Origin: Locusta migratoria
Lineage: Eukaryota > Arthropoda > Insecta > Orthoptera > Acrididae
Assembly: GCA_026315105.1 (NCBI GenBank)
Contig: CM048750.1
Location: 74,512,797-74,576,796, forward strand
Direction of reading: 5' to 3'
DNA: 64,000 nucleotides
Positions 1 through 9,343 of this stretch are shown here, one piece after another; positions within the stretch are counted from its first letter, which is position 1, and each line of letters begins with the position of its first letter. Both the position numbers and the translations under genes were made by a program. The notes below the pieces were generated by a model. It saw only the letters and a list, made by a program, of their open reading frames with translations. It was not told the origin of the DNA and searched no databases.

Positions 1-413
1 GTCCTGTGCAAGTCTTTTCATCTGAGAATACATTCGGCAACCTACATCCTTTTGAATCTGCTTGCTATATTCGTCCCTCGGTCTCCCTCTACGATTTTTA
101 CCCCACACGCTTCCTTCTAATGCTAAGTTGGCAATTTCTTGATGTCTCAGAATGTGTCCAACCAGTCTATCCCTTCTCTTAGTTAGTACATGCCAGAAAC
201 TCCTTTTCTCCCCCATTCTGTTAAGCACCTCCTCATTAGTTACGTGATCTGCCCATCTAATTTTCATCATTATTCTGCAGCACACATTTCAAAAGCTTCT
301 ATAATATTTTTATCTGAACTCGTTATCGTCCACGTTTCGCTCCCATACAATGCTACACTCCAGACAAATGCTTTCGGAAAGGAGTTCCTAACATTTAAAT
401 TAATATTGGATGT

Positions 414-1196
414 TCACAAGTTTCGCTCCCTTATAAACGCTTTTCTTCCCATAGCCATTCTGCATTTTATATCTTCTTTACTTCGGCCATGAGAAGTTAT
501 CTTGCTACCCAAATAACAAAATTCATCTACTACTTTTATTGTCTCATTACCTAATCTAATTCCTTCAGCATCGCCTGATTTTCTGACATTGCATTCCATT
601 ATCTTCGTTTTACTCATGTTAATGTTCATCTTATATCTTCCTTTCAATACACTGTCCATCCCATTCAATTGCTGTTCCAGATATTTTGTGGTCTCTGACA
701 GAATTACTGTGCCACTGGCAAACCGCAAAGTTTTTATTTCTTCTCCCTGCACTTTAATTCCCTCTCTAAATTTCTCAAAAATGTCTAATTGTTTGTAGAG
801 CATATGGGACTCATCAAATTTCTCCCTCCATTCCTTCACTGCTTGCTCAATGTACAGATTGAACAACATCAGGGAAAGGCTACAACCCTGTCTTACTCCC
901 TTCCCAACCACTGCGTCCCTTTCTTGCCCTTCGACTCTACTAATCGCTATCTGGTTTTTGTATAGGTTCATTATAACTGTTCGCTCCCTATATTTTACCC
1001 CTGATACCTTCAGAGTTTGGAAGAGTGTATTCCAGTCGACATTGTCAGAAGCTTTCTCCAAATCTACAAACGCTAAAAACGTAGGTTTCCCTTTCCTTAG
1101 CCTATCTTCTAAGATAAGTCGTAATGTGAGTATTGCTTCCCGTGTTCCTACATTTCTCCTAAATCTAAACATCTTCCCCGAGGTCGGATTCCACAA
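414..1196 (-). pseudogene. LINE-A reverse transcriptase domain, catalytically dead
   Basis: A 260-codon open stretch of a non-LTR reverse transcriptase. Visible motifs: the entry region FRFRRNVGTREAI near residues 10-22; motif A as FVDLEKASD with the expected Asp at about residue 45; motif B as VRQGCSLS near 101-108; and motif C as RFASGT at about 158-163. The usual FADD catalytic pair is lost (FASG), so it could not polymerise. Downstream, YLGSKITSHG and MGRKAF mark the start of the C-terminal region, after which the frame breaks; the C-terminal region continues in other frames to the window edge. ORFs on the opposite strand over the same DNA are shadows. Confidence 0.88.
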
Positions 1197-1363
1197 GTTT
1201 TACCATTCGTCTGTAAATAATTCGTGTTAGTGTTTTGCACCCATGGCTTATTAAACTATAGTTCTGTAATTTTCACACTTGTCTGCTCATGCTTCTTTGG
1301 AATTGGAATTACAATATTCTTCTTGAAGTCGGAGGGTATTTCCCCTGTCTCATACTTGCATAC

Positions 1364-1567
1364 GCCAGCCGCGGTGGCCGAGGGAACTGAGGCGCTCCAG
1401 TCACGGTCTGCACGGCCACTACGGTCGGGGGTTCGAATCCCTCCTCGGGCATGGATGTTTGTGACGTCCTTAGTATTAGCTAGTTCATAAGTAGATTGTA
1501 AGTTTAGGGACTGATAACCCCGTAGTTAAGTCCCATAAGCTCTACAAACATTTGAACATTTTTGAAG
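1364..1567 (+). mobile_element. SINE-1 (tRNA-derived), full-length copy inside LINE-A
   Basis: Begins with the CCGCGGTGGCCGAG head (A-box), then a B-box-like GGTTCGAATCC, a conserved body with GGGACTGATAACCCCG and a tail ending ACAAACATTTGAACATTT. It is flanked by an exact 9-bp target-site duplication, CTTGCATAC, at 1355-1363 and 1568-1576. That supports insertion by LINE-mediated target-primed reverse transcription. This is the reference copy for the SINE-1 family in the window. Confidence 0.9.
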
Positions 1568-1636
1568 CTTGCATACCAGGTGATACAATTTTTTCACGAC
1601 TGGCTCTCCCAGTGACATCAGCAGCGTTTTATAGCT

Positions 1637-1980
1637 TCTTATTCCTTCGTCAACTTGCAAATATATAACCTCAGAAAGGGGTGAATTATGCTGCCACAAA
1701 AGTCTTTGGTCACTTACCAAGTAGCATCAAAAGTCTGACAGATAGCCACCTAGTATTTAAAAAGAAATTAAAGGAATTGCTGAGTGGCAATTCCTTCTAC
1801 AATGTAGATGAAGTTTTAGATAAAACTTTAAAAAAATAAAAATTAAAATTAAAAAAAAAAAGTAAAAATCCTTAAAATATTTATTGTCAAGTATAGACGA
1901 CATTTACTAAACTGACACGTTCCACATCATTACGAAATGTCGTATATATGATCTATGGAACAAGTATTAATCTAATCTAA
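1637..1980 (+). mobile_element. LINE-B 3' end (Jockey/CR1-like), 5'-truncated
   Basis: Sense-strand remnant of the last roughly 50 codons of an ORF2 (residues such as NYAATKVFGHLPSS and LVFKKKLKELL) followed by a 3' UTR with oligo-A tracts and a tail of repeated AATCT units at 1967-1984. The same C-terminus and UTR recur at 33690-33930, confirming it as one family. It lies directly beside antisense LINE-A, so it may have inserted at that boundary. Confidence 0.75.
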
Positions 1981-1984
1981 TCTA

Positions 1985-2275
1985 AGCAGTTACCCTGTCG
2001 CAGTTGGCGACAACTACGGACGATGCGGCGTGGCAGCGCACACAGCCCCTTTTGGACTGGCGCCTGCGTGCAGCCGGTGGCTGTCGGTGGTCGGGGAGCC
2101 AGTGCTTTGGGCAGCGAGTGTCCCGCCGCCATGCTGACCGGCAGCCGCACCGCGTGCTGCCGCGCGTGATCGCGTGGGCGTGGGTGGGGCCAGCATGCCG
2201 CCACCTGCCACCTGCGCACAGCACCCTCTGGCCCAGCACCCAAGCACTCTCAAGCGCCACCGCATAATCAGCTTC
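1985..2275. other. GC-rich, CpG-rich block without a recognised gene
   Basis: Abrupt rise in G+C with many CG dinucleotides in otherwise AT-rich DNA. Overlapping open frames exist on both strands, which is typical of GC-rich DNA with few stop codons, and none resembles a known domain. It could be a small regulatory CpG island or a GC-rich transposon segment. Confidence 0.4.
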
Positions 2276-2279
2276 ACTG

Positions 2280-2645
2280 GCTAGACATTGCCCACAGTCC
2301 TCTTAATAGCTCGTAAAACGCTCAGAGTCTTGCTAGCTAGCGCTATTCTAATGGTACAAACACTTGTGGTATGACTTCTCCTTTCGGTTCAGCGTGATAA
2401 GTATGGAATTTCGGCCTCATTGCATCTTAAATTGACGGACGATTCACCTATGGTTGGTCTGGCTATTTTCTCCTTGAAAGTGACTCTCAGCAATCGAATC
2501 TGGCTGTACTTCACAATTACTAATATGTATGGGGATTGCGTATAAACCCTCATTTCCTTCTCCTCTCTTTATATCTCACCGCCTCTTCCCTCTATATGTC
2601 CTCTCTCATCCTTTCGTCCATCTCTTATCTCACCTTCAGCCTACA
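2280..2645. other. Gene-free stretch; pyrimidine-rich part at 2545-2640
   Basis: No coding or RNA signature seen. The last 100 bases are strongly CT-rich on the + strand. A similar CT-rich text occurs at 3780-3890, suggesting it belongs to a repeat. Confidence 0.4.
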
Positions 2646-2654
2646 TTGTAGGGC

Positions 2655-2767
2655 TTCCTAAACTGGGTGTCACGACACCCTGGGGTGTCGCGTAGTAATA
2701 TGTCGCGAGACCTAACAAATTAAAAAAATAATAAATAAATAAAACTTTTCATAAAATAACAAAAAAT
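2655..2767 (+). mobile_element. Possible hAT-type DNA transposon end
   Basis: Begins TAGGGCTTCCTAAACTGGG, close to the CAGGGNTTCCCAAACT terminal motif of many hAT-superfamily elements, followed by a short GTGTCACGACACCC palindrome and A-rich DNA. The matching opposite end was not identified, and an LTR-like element lies immediately downstream. Confidence 0.4.
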
Positions 2768-3228
2768 TGTGGTGTCGCACAAGTACAAAGTGCGCGCCAC
2801 CTACTTTCGCCGCGCGCCGCCATGCATGCACGGCGCGGCGTTCTTCCGACGACAGCCACGAGCGCCCTCTGGTACAACGCCGCTCGTGGCCACCACTGAA
2901 GGACATCGGTACTTGGCACTTCGCACTTCGGACTGAGCTAGCAAACAGTTACGACCTTCGTAATCAGATAGGCACGATTGAAGACTTCGCTATTGTACAG
3001 GCACTAGGCAGGCCTCCAACAACTATGTATCAACATTCTGCAGTACTATGTAAAAGTTAAGTATTGTTACATTCTGTGCAATATATATCTTTCTAATTTG
3101 CTCTAGTGTTTATAGTTTCTGGCTGCTCCCCTCCATACCTGCACCAGCGTGTCGGTCTCATTACACTCGGCCACCGACACCTACGACGAGGCTGGGACAC
3201 AAAAGCGGCGACGAAGTTGGGACACAAA
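2768..3228 (+). mobile_element. LTR-like repeat, copy 1 (461 bp)
   Basis: Starts TGTGGTGTCGCACAAG and ends GGGACACAAA, with a 6-bp flanking duplication AAAAAT (2762-2767 and 3229-3234). It is homologous along its length to the copy at 6485-6850. This copy has about 95 extra bases after the CAGGCACTA motif, absent from copy 2. It contains a GC-rich palindromic portion around 2812-2845. The TG start, size and constant 6-bp duplication suggest a solo LTR, but the AA end is atypical. I see no internal retrotransposon coding nearby, so a non-autonomous DNA element is an alternative. Confidence 0.7.
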
Positions 3229-3379
3229 AAAAATATCCTTCTCTTCATACTACCCTGAAGACTCGCCTGTAGGTAATCATTCTTCTCTTCATTCAGTGCA
3301 CCACAGATCACGTATTAAAGGAATGATCGGTTCACGTTAATTGCTTACTCAGCCGCTAGGTGGCAGATCTGCTTCAGCA

Positions 3380-3536
3380 GCAGTAGACACTCAGGGTTTG
3401 TTTAAGAAGCTGCCAGTTACCAGATTCCAGCAAACTGCGCATCCGCAGAGCTACTGCTGGTACTCGATAACAGCTCTTCCCATGCACAGTTTGCTGGAAC
3501 TGGCAGCTGCTCAAACGAATCTTCAGTGTAGTCTGC
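3380..3536. mobile_element. Foldback MITE, about 157 bp
   Basis: Two inverted arms of roughly 65 bases: the left contains GTTTAAGAAGCTGCCAGTT and CAGCAAACTGCGCAT, and the right, read in reverse complement, contains GTTTGAGCAGCTGCCAGTT and CAGCAAACTGTGCAT. Arms start with similar GCAGTAGACACT / GCAGACTACACT ends. The left arm carries a 9-base insertion. No coding capacity. Confidence 0.75.
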
Positions 3537-3615
3537 TTTGCTTCTCAAAAAGCTGCACCTGAGCGTTTTTTAATGGATTTATCAAAGCCACGTCACCGTC
3601 GGTAGCGTTTCTTAC

Positions 3616-3760
3616 AGGGTGTCCCGAAAAGGGCTCCCTGATTTCAAAATTAAATATCTCGGAAACAAAGATCGATAGAGGAATGCAGTAAACGGTATGT
3701 TTATTGTGAAAGCTGTAAGACGTTTATACAGCAATTTGAAATAATAGTTACAAGTTTGGA
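3616..3760. mobile_element. Tc1/mariner-type terminal fragment
   Basis: Begins CAGGGTGTCCCGAAAAGG, the CAGGGTGTC terminal motif shared by many mariner-like elements (compare 33933). It is followed by AATATCTCGGAAAC. Only one end is visible and no transposase remains, so this is a partial relic. Confidence 0.5.
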
Positions 3761-3885
3761 AAGCACTGCTCTACACCCCATTCATTTCTTATCTCACACT
3801 ACATACCAATGCCTTCGTCTCCTCTTTCTCCTCCTCCATCCATCCACCTTGTTTCTGCATATATCCTTCTCACCTCATTTTGGTA

Positions 3886-4015
3886 TCTACATCTACATAA
3901 ATACTCTGCAACTCACAATTAACTCCATGCTGAGGGTTAATGGAACTCCTTTTTCCGTTTTCGATCTGAATTGTCTGATTTTATTACGATAATCATGCCT
4001 CCCAATGTAGGTGAT
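3886..4015 (-). mobile_element. LINE-C 3'-end fragment (CR1-like)
   Basis: Antisense text TCTACATCTACATAAATACT followed by CTCTGCAACTCACA is the recurring 3' end of LINE-C (also at 5228, 9131, 35720 and 61750). The TACATC repeats are the element's 3' tail. Severely 5'-truncated. Confidence 0.7.
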
Positions 4016-4148
4016 GGCAATAAAATGTTAAATATAAATACAAATATCCTGAGATATTTTTTCGTCTCAAACATGTCCAAGACATTAACGATAAATAAGA
4101 AGCAATGAATTAATAATTGTGATACGGCCTGGAATGGAACCCGGAACT

Positions 4149-4351
4149 AAAAAAAAATGTTCAAATGTTTGTTAAGCTTATGGGACTTAACTACGGGGTT
4201 ATCAGTCCCTAAACTTACAAACTACTTTCAACTACTTACGAACTAGGACGGCACAAATATCCATGCCCGAGGGGGGATTCGAACCCCCGACCGTAGTGGC
4301 CGTGCTGACCGTGACTGGAGCGCCTCAGTCACCTCGGCCACCGCGGCCGGC
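4149..4351 (-). mobile_element. SINE-1 nested in SINE-2
   Basis: Complete antisense SINE-1 with CCATGCCCGAGG, GGATTCGAACCC (B-box) and the CACCGCGGCCGGC head. An exact 12-bp target-site duplication GAACCCGGAACT lies at 4137-4148 and 4352-4363, inside the SINE-2 B-box. Confidence 0.92.
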
Positions 4352-4390
4352 GAACCCGGAACTCCATGATTACTAGGCAGACGTCTTACC

Positions 4391-4626
4391 TTTTTTTTTT
4401 TTTTTTTTTTTTTTTTTTCGGCTGGGTGATATCTTCTTCGCCAGACGATAAAAATAAATTCTTTGAAACCAATTTTAAGCCTCTTCTTCGTAATTGTTAG
4501 GCTCGGTTTCTTGGAAATGAAAGAAAAGTATCAGAATGGTTTTCTCCAAGTAATTATAATTATTGTCATTCCCATGCTTGTGTTCCTTCTGCTTACCGAG
4601 CACTTCAAAGGTGTCTGCCTTTAGAC
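4391..4626 (-). mobile_element. Poly(A)-tailed retroposon X inserted in SINE-2 A-box
   Basis: A run of 28 T (4391-4418) is the poly(A) tail of an antisense retroposed sequence whose body has no recognised homology; a 62-codon antisense ORF at 4475-4663 overlaps the body and runs into the SINE-2 head. It lies between the two halves of a SINE-2 tRNA-like head. It may be a processed transcript or another SINE. Its 5' border is uncertain because the joining text GTGTCTGCCTTT resembles duplicated SINE-2. Confidence 0.6.
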
Positions 4627-4689
4627 CACCACACCACTGAGTGAGCCTTGGCAGTAGTGGCAATTATCTATGGAGCACAGAAGCTGAAT

Positions 4690-4801
4690 TCAGTGGTGTG
4701 GTGGTCTAACGGTAAGATGTCTGCCTATTCAGCATGGAGGTCCGGGTTCGATCCCCGGCCGCGTCACAAATTTTAATTCATTGCATCTTATTTATCGTTA
4801 A
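4690..4801 (+). mobile_element. SINE-2, sense copy
   Basis: tRNA-like head GTGGTGTGGTGGTCTAACGG (A-box) with GGTAAGATGTCTGCC, B-box GGGTTCGATCCC at about 4743, then a body ending in TTTATCGTTAATG. It is tail-to-head inverted relative to the SINE-2 head at 4627-4646, so the two heads form an inverted repeat with a loop of about 45 bases. A functional tRNA gene is unlikely because the fold is imperfect and the sequence recurs with a SINE body. Confidence 0.82.
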
Positions 4802-5227
4802 TGCAATAAAATATGTTCGCAATTAATGACAATACACCTCCCTGTTTGACACCGCTCATTATCTCGAACTCCTCTGTCCATCTTATTATTCTGGCTCCGT
4901 CGATAGTAATTCCAGAGAATAATTTTCGTTATAATGCGAGGGACTGAATTAAAGATTTTGCCACGGCCGAGAGCCGAACACGAGATCTTTTGATTTATAG
5001 ACAGTTGCTTTATGCACTCAGCCACCGTGCCTTAACGAATGACGTGAATTCATGGAATAACCTAAGCAAGTCTCCCTCTACAACACAAAATTAAATTCTA
5101 CCTTGATGTTCCACGTGCAATTCGTATCATATTATATAGAACTCAGTCTTGTTCGCATGCCCAGGCTCTCCAATAGGGGAATAGCATCCCTGCAGTGAAC
5201 GGAAATGGGAACAATCCTGCCTTGTAC
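4802..5227. other. Gene-free stretch
   Basis: No coding or repeat signature recognised. At 4960-5030 the text CCGAACACGAGATCTTTTGA...CAGCCACCGTGCC looks like an eroded antisense tRNA-like head, too degraded to assign. Confidence 0.35.
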
Positions 5228-5661
5228 TTCTACATCTACATACATACTCCGCAATCCACACAAAGGTGCGTGGCGAAAGGTTCTCAGTGCCACTACTAGT
5301 TACTTGCTTTCCTGCTCCACTCCCGCATAAAAAGAGGGAAAACCGAATGCTTGAATCTTTGTGGTCTTTGCGCGAAATTTCAGTGACACTCGCGCAATGA
5401 TCGATTCTAGCAGTTACAAACCCAGCCGACCGCCTCTGAACTGCCTTTATGTCCTCCTTTAAACCGATCTGATGGGAATCCCAAACACTTGAGCAATACA
5501 TGAGACGAGGTCATACAAGCGTTTTACTTGCGGTGTCCTTTACAAACGAATCACACCTTCTCAAAATTCTATCGATAAACCGAAGTCGATCATTTGCCTT
5601 CCCGACGACTGTCGTTATATTCTCGTTCCATTTCAGATCGCTGTGCAGCGTTTCGCCTAGA
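5228..5661 (-). mobile_element. LINE-C-related fragment (CR1-like), with broken ORF2 end
   Basis: Starts with the CTACATCTACATAC 3' tail and continues as antisense coding for the C-terminal RT region (residues such as SSVWDSHQIGLKEDIKAVQRR). The Asp-Pro-His usually seen at that position is DSH here. It is a subfamily distinct from the copies at 9131 and 35720. It stops where the mariner element begins at 5664. Confidence 0.78.
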
Positions 5662-5735
5662 TACGAGGATTAGAATTTAAAAAGTGGCAACAATTTATTC
5701 ATAACCAATACAAAAGCGTTACATAGTTGCACCTG

Positions 5736-6400
5736 TTACTGTCCTTCAAAGTGGTCACCAGAGTTGTGTAAACGCGCAGCCACCGGTGGGGAAGGCATAG
5801 ATAGTATACCGTCAGCCGAGCCTGTTCTGTCGACGGTGCGAATAGAGCAGTCTGCTGCCTGTCGAAACTCTGAAATAGTTCTGAAGCGAATGCCACGAAA
5901 TGGTTCTTTCATCTTCGGAATCAAAAAAAGTCACAAGGACTTAAGTACAGGGAGTATGGTGGATGGTTCAAATGTTTAAATGTTTGTTAAGCTTAAGGGC
6001 TTAACTGCTGGGTCATCAGTCCCTAAACTTGCAAACTACTTATGAACTATCCTATACTAAAGACGGCACAAATATCCATGCTCGAGGGGGGTTAGAACCC
6101 CCGACGGGGAACGGCCTCGCGCATTGTAGAATAACACCTCAATGCGATCGGCCGCTCCGCCGCGGCTTGATGGATGGTTTAGTACTTCCCAGTCCCATCG
6201 ACTGAACAGGGCAGCCACATATTGCGCTGTATGTGCCCGAGCAATGTCGTGCAAAATGATGGGTGGGTTGCACAGAAAGTATTGTTCACTAACACGGCAA
6301 CAGTATGAACCTCTTCTTCAGAGACGCTAGAACGACCTGTCCGATGCATATCTGCCACAGTTTGCCTACCTTCGTTGAAGGCTTTTACCCAATGTGCCAC
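5736..6400 (-). pseudogene. mariner transposase remnant
   Basis: Two antisense coding pieces remain. At 6179-6400 the DNA-binding linker region reads HWVKAFNEGRQTVADMHR and GRSSVSEEEVHTV, typical of mariner N-terminal domains. At 5736-5924 the C-terminus reads IPKMKEPFRGIRFRTI and RTVDRTGSADGIL. The catalytic core between them is absent or deleted, and a SINE-1 now separates the pieces. Not functional. Confidence 0.75.
5969..6170 (-). mobile_element. SINE-1-like copy inside mariner (variant head)
   Basis: Antisense SINE with the usual 3' body (GGGTCATCAGTCCCTAAACTT) but a different tRNA-like head containing ACGGCCTCGCGCATTG, so it is a subfamily. A 9-bp target duplication TGGATGGTT lies at 5960-5968 and 6171-6179. 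Confidence 0.87.
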
Positions 6401-6484
6401 TGTTCTGTACGGTAATACCGATTCTCCAGACGCCTCTTGAATACCTTGACGACACTGTCATGCTGTATGACCTCTGGTACATAC

Positions 6485-6850
6485 TGTGGTGTCGCACAAG
6501 TACAAAGTGCGCGCCACCTACTTTCGCCGCGCGCCGCCATGCACGCACGGCGCGGCGTACTCACGACGACAGCCACGAGCGCCCTCTGCGACAACGCCGC
6601 TCGTGGCCACCGCTGAACGACATCGGTCACTTGAGACTGAGATAGCAACCAGTTAGGACCTTCGTAATCAGATAGGCACCAGTGAAGACTTTGCTATCGT
6701 ATAGGCACTAGTGTTTATAGTTTCTGGCTGCTCCCCTCCGTACCTGCATCAGCGGGCTATCTTTATTCCTGTGTCGGTCTCATTCCACTCGGCCACCGAC
6801 ACCTACGACGAGGCTGGGACACAAAAGCGGCGACGAAGTTGGGACACAAA
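6485..6850 (+). mobile_element. LTR-like repeat, copy 2 (366 bp), inside mariner
   Basis: Same ends as copy 1 (TGTGGTGTCGCACAAG to GGGACACAAA) and a clear 6-bp duplication ACATAC at 6479-6484 and 6851-6856. The mariner sequence is rejoined exactly when the element and one ACATAC are removed. It lacks about 95 bases of copy 1 but has a short segment (CTATCTTTATTCC) that copy 1 lacks. Confidence 0.78.
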
Positions 6851-7225
6851 ACATACAATCTTGATCCAACTCCGAAGTTCTTTTTTCGGAAACATAGTGA
6901 CACCGTTACGTTGGACCGCTCGCTCTCAAGTGACTGCACTTCCCCCAATTGTGCGCACGCCGGTGACGTGGGACAGGCGAGACCATTTGCTCGGTAAGGT
7001 AGGTATGTCAACAACGTGTGCTATCAGCGATAATAGTAGATCAGTTGCATGGTGTATCCACAGCAGTGTTGCCACTATTTAAGTCCCAACCCACCTATAT
7101 AATTGCCGCAACTCAGTCAGACAGGCACACTACTAAAGCTGCTTTCGGACATTATGGGATAAGGTAAGGTAAAGCAGTCAACAATCCGAAATTTGTTAAT
7201 TTTGACAACATTGTCAGAGGAGAAA

Positions 7226-7458
7226 AACAGCGATCTATTTGGTATGATCAATGTTACAAAAAACAGTCTTGATCGCAGAAATTAACAGTTTCAACTAGCC
7301 GGTTTCGACCTGATGTAGGTCATCTTCGGACCTGGCAGCAGAACAGCCCAGCCCAGCCGAGTGCAGCACTGGCCACATGTACTACTTGTAATTCCGAAGA
7401 TGAACTACATCAGGTGGAAACCGGTTAATTGAAACTGTTAATTTCTGCGATCAAGACT

Positions 7459-7491
<33 letters not shown>

Positions 7492-7506
7492 TAATATTGA
7501 TCCGAA
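7226..7506. mobile_element. Foldback element, about 280 bp, with poly-T arm expansion
   Basis: Left arm (AACAGTCTTGATCGCAGAAA, then CCGGTTTCGACCTGATGTAG) is the reverse complement of the right arm (CTACATCAGGTGGAAACCGG, then TTTCTGCGATCAAGACTGTT). The right arm holds a run of about 30 T where the left arm has only six A, so the homopolymer expanded after the element formed. The central loop is about 50 bases. Confidence 0.82.
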
Positions 7507-7519
7507 GATTGTTTTCAAC

Positions 7520-7803
7520 ACCACAGTGCTTTACTAGGCATAGTCCTGTTTTGGATGGTAAGCCGTTGCCTTCCTCTGACCTTCAAACTGTCTTACCCAG
7601 TTATAGCCAGTTATAGGGGGACCTACAGTTTAACGTGGATCCCGAACAACGGTGCAACTCGATGTTTTCCACATTAAAAACACTGCCAGAGGTGAAAGAA
7701 GTGGAAAGTGACAGATAAGAATCCTAGGACCTGGCGGGGATGGAACCCGGGGGCTTTAGATTTGTAGTCTGGCACTCTGCCACTGTGCTATCGAGTCGCA
7801 CTC
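7520..7803 (-). mobile_element. SINE-4 (tRNA-Tyr-like head), copy 1
   Basis: Antisense tRNA-like head at the right end (GGCGGGGATGGAACCCGGGG, TAGTCTGGCACTCTGCCACTG) and a body with CACAGTGCTTTACTAGGCAT and GCCGTTGCCTTCCTC. Homologous to the copy at 8302-8757. The head resembles tRNA-Tyr, with ATA-like bases in the anticodon loop position of the other copy. Confidence 0.78.
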
Positions 7804-8301
7804 ACACGGAAAGTACTTGGGATCGAACAAACATATTTGTATGAACCTTTTCTTACAGGATCTCTACGTACACCTCAGTGTGCTGGTGGGTGTCTATTTT
7901 ATGCAAACCATAACAGATACGAGAAAGCATGCGAATGATTCATCTTCTACACTAATACCATCTTCACGAAGAAGGGTTCTTCGTAACTTCATCTCAAGCA
8001 ATCGCAATACATTAGCAGGACTGATTGCCAATCGCTGCCCCATCTAACGCTTTACCACACAAATAACGTCACAAAATGCGACTTCGGAGGGACACTGCGC
8101 CTACTGGCGGACCGACAGGTCAAAGTGCAATGTGGCAAGGCACACGCAGAGGCCTCTAACGGACGACTGCAGAGTTTTGCAGATGCGTGAGTATCACTAG
8201 TGCAATAAGGGACCTTTACATTATGTCTCATACGATTCTGTTGTATATGTGTTTGTTCGAGCCCAGGTACTTTCCTTTTCAGCAATGTCAAATGTTTGAA
8301 C
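7804..8301. other. Gene-free stretch between two SINE-4 copies
   Basis: A 76-codon + ORF (7817-8047) and an 84-codon antisense ORF (8052-8306) are present, but neither resembles a known domain. No repeat recognised. Confidence 0.35.
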
Positions 8302-8757
8302 ACCACAGTGCTTTACTAGGCATGGAGGTTTGGAGGTGGTATGCCGTTGCCTTCCTCCAACTTTCGAACTGACTTACGGGGACCTACAGTTTCAAATGTT
8401 CAAATGTTTGTATAGTCTATGGGACTTAACTACGGGGTCATCAGTCCCTAAACTTGCAAACTACTTATGAACTACTTACAAACTAGGACGGCACAAATAT
8501 CCATGCCCGAGGGGCGATCGAATCCCCGACCGTAGTGGCCGTGCAGACCGTGACTGGAGCGCCTTAGTCCCCTCAGCCTACAGTTTAACGTGGGTTCCGA
8601 ACCACGGTGCTACTCGGTATTTTTCACATGAGCAGTACTGCCAGAGGTGAAAGAAGTGGAAATTGACAGATAAAAATCCTAGGATCTGGCGGGGATCGAA
8701 CCCGCGACCTTTGGATTTATAGTCTGGCACTCTACCACTGTGCTACGGAGCCGTATC
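8302..8757 (-). mobile_element. SINE-4, copy 2, interrupted by SINE-1
   Basis: Same order as copy 1: CACAGTGCTTTACTAGGCAT at 8303, GCCGTTGCCTTCCTC, then after the SINE-1 the remainder including CTGCCAGAGGTGAAAGAAGT, and the tRNA-like head GGCGGGGATCGAACCCGCG at 8689. Copy 1 lacks the SINE-1, giving the empty-site control. Confidence 0.82.
8393..8576 (-). mobile_element. SINE-1 inside SINE-4
   Basis: Antisense SINE-1 with body GGGGTCATCAGTCCCTAAAC and B-box region GCGATCGAATCCCCGACC. A 10-bp target duplication CCTACAGTTT lies at 8383-8392 and 8577-8586. The uninterrupted text GGACCTACAGTTTAACGTGG exists at SINE-4 copy 1. Confidence 0.92.
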
Positions 8758-8819
8758 TTGTCAGTGGGACGAATATAAAGCAGTGTTTCCAGGTATTCCT
8801 GCGTCATCAGTCTTTGCTC

Positions 8820-9130
8820 GACCACCTGTCTTCCTCTCCTGGCGCCCCTCCGCGGCTGGTCTGGGCAGCCACCAGACACTGCGCCCGCGCGTGGCGGCGG
8901 CGCGCGCCTGCCGGCGGGGGTCCGGCCTCCCCGCGGCGCGCCCAGCGTGCGGCGACAGCCGGCCGCTCCCGCCACTACCAGCACCACCACCGCCACACTT
9001 TTATTAATTCCGGCAACGGCGGCCATTTGTCACGCGCTGCCGCCCCCTGACAGTTCTATTAGGCCCGCAACAGGTACCGCCCACACCGCCTCTTCCGCAT
9101 GCACCACCACCTAGAGAGAAGGCCGCGGCG
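8820..9130. other. CpG-rich block upstream of LINE-C
   Basis: Very GC-rich, many CG dinucleotides, with CCACCACCGCCAC repeats near 8975-8997. Open frames exist on both strands without recognisable domains. It may be a small CpG island, but I see no clear TATA, Inr or splice signal. Confidence 0.4.
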
Positions 9131-9343
9131 CTACATCTACATGCATCTACATGGGATACTCTGCAAATCACATTTAAGTGCCTGGCAGAGGGTTCATCGA
9201 AGCACATTTATACTATTTATCTCCCATTCCATTCTCGAATAGCACGCGGGAAGAAAGAACACCTGAATCTATCTGTTCGAGCTCTGATTTCTCGTATTTT
9301 ATTCTGATGATCATTTCTGCCTATGTAAGTGGTAGTCAACAAT

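Larger units (their letters stand above)
1..1635 (-). mobile_element. LINE-A (RTE-like non-LTR retrotransposon), truncated, with SINE insertion
   Basis: Antisense reverse-transcriptase coding and 3' sequence runs from the window edge to about 1635, so the element's 3' end lies at or beyond position 1. It is interrupted by a SINE-1 at 1364-1567. The antisense protein similarity resumes after the SINE (residues like SLGEPVVKKLYHLV), and the 9-bp sequence CTTGCATAC is repeated on both sides of the SINE, showing one element was split. At about 1635 it abuts a sense-strand LINE-B tail. Clade assignment (RTE-like) rests on the RT style and is from memory of the family. Confidence 0.85.
4040..4646 (-). 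mobile_element. SINE-2 (tRNA-derived) split by two insertions
   Basis: Antisense SINE-2: the 3' body at 4040-4148, the B-box and tRNA-like part at 4364-4390, and the 5' head at about 4627-4646 (TTAGACCACCACACCACTGA). It was split first or second by SINE-1 (4149-4351, 12-bp target duplication) and by a poly(A) retroposon at 4391-4626 that joins at GTCTTACC, within the A-box of the tRNA-like head. The intact sense copy at 4690 shows the uninterrupted order. Confidence 0.75.
5664..7095 (-). mobile_element. mariner-like element carrying two later insertions
   Basis: Terminal inverted repeats of about 30 bases align end to end: the left has GTGGCAACA preceded by TTTAAAAA, and the right in reverse complement has ACTTAAATAGTGGCAACA. 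TA dinucleotides flank both ends (5662-5663, 7096-7097). A SINE-1 (5969-6170) and an LTR-like element (6485-6850) were inserted later. Without these the mariner is roughly 850 bp, shorter than the about 1.3 kb of an autonomous mariner, so it also has internal deletions. Confidence 0.8.

Noticed and set aside
850..1230. 126-codon + ORF
   Set aside because: It is the antisense shadow of the LINE-A reverse transcriptase on the minus strand.
4690..4765. Possible tRNA gene
   Set aside because: A-box and B-box are present but the same head recurs joined to a SINE body at three other loci, and the cloverleaf is imperfect.
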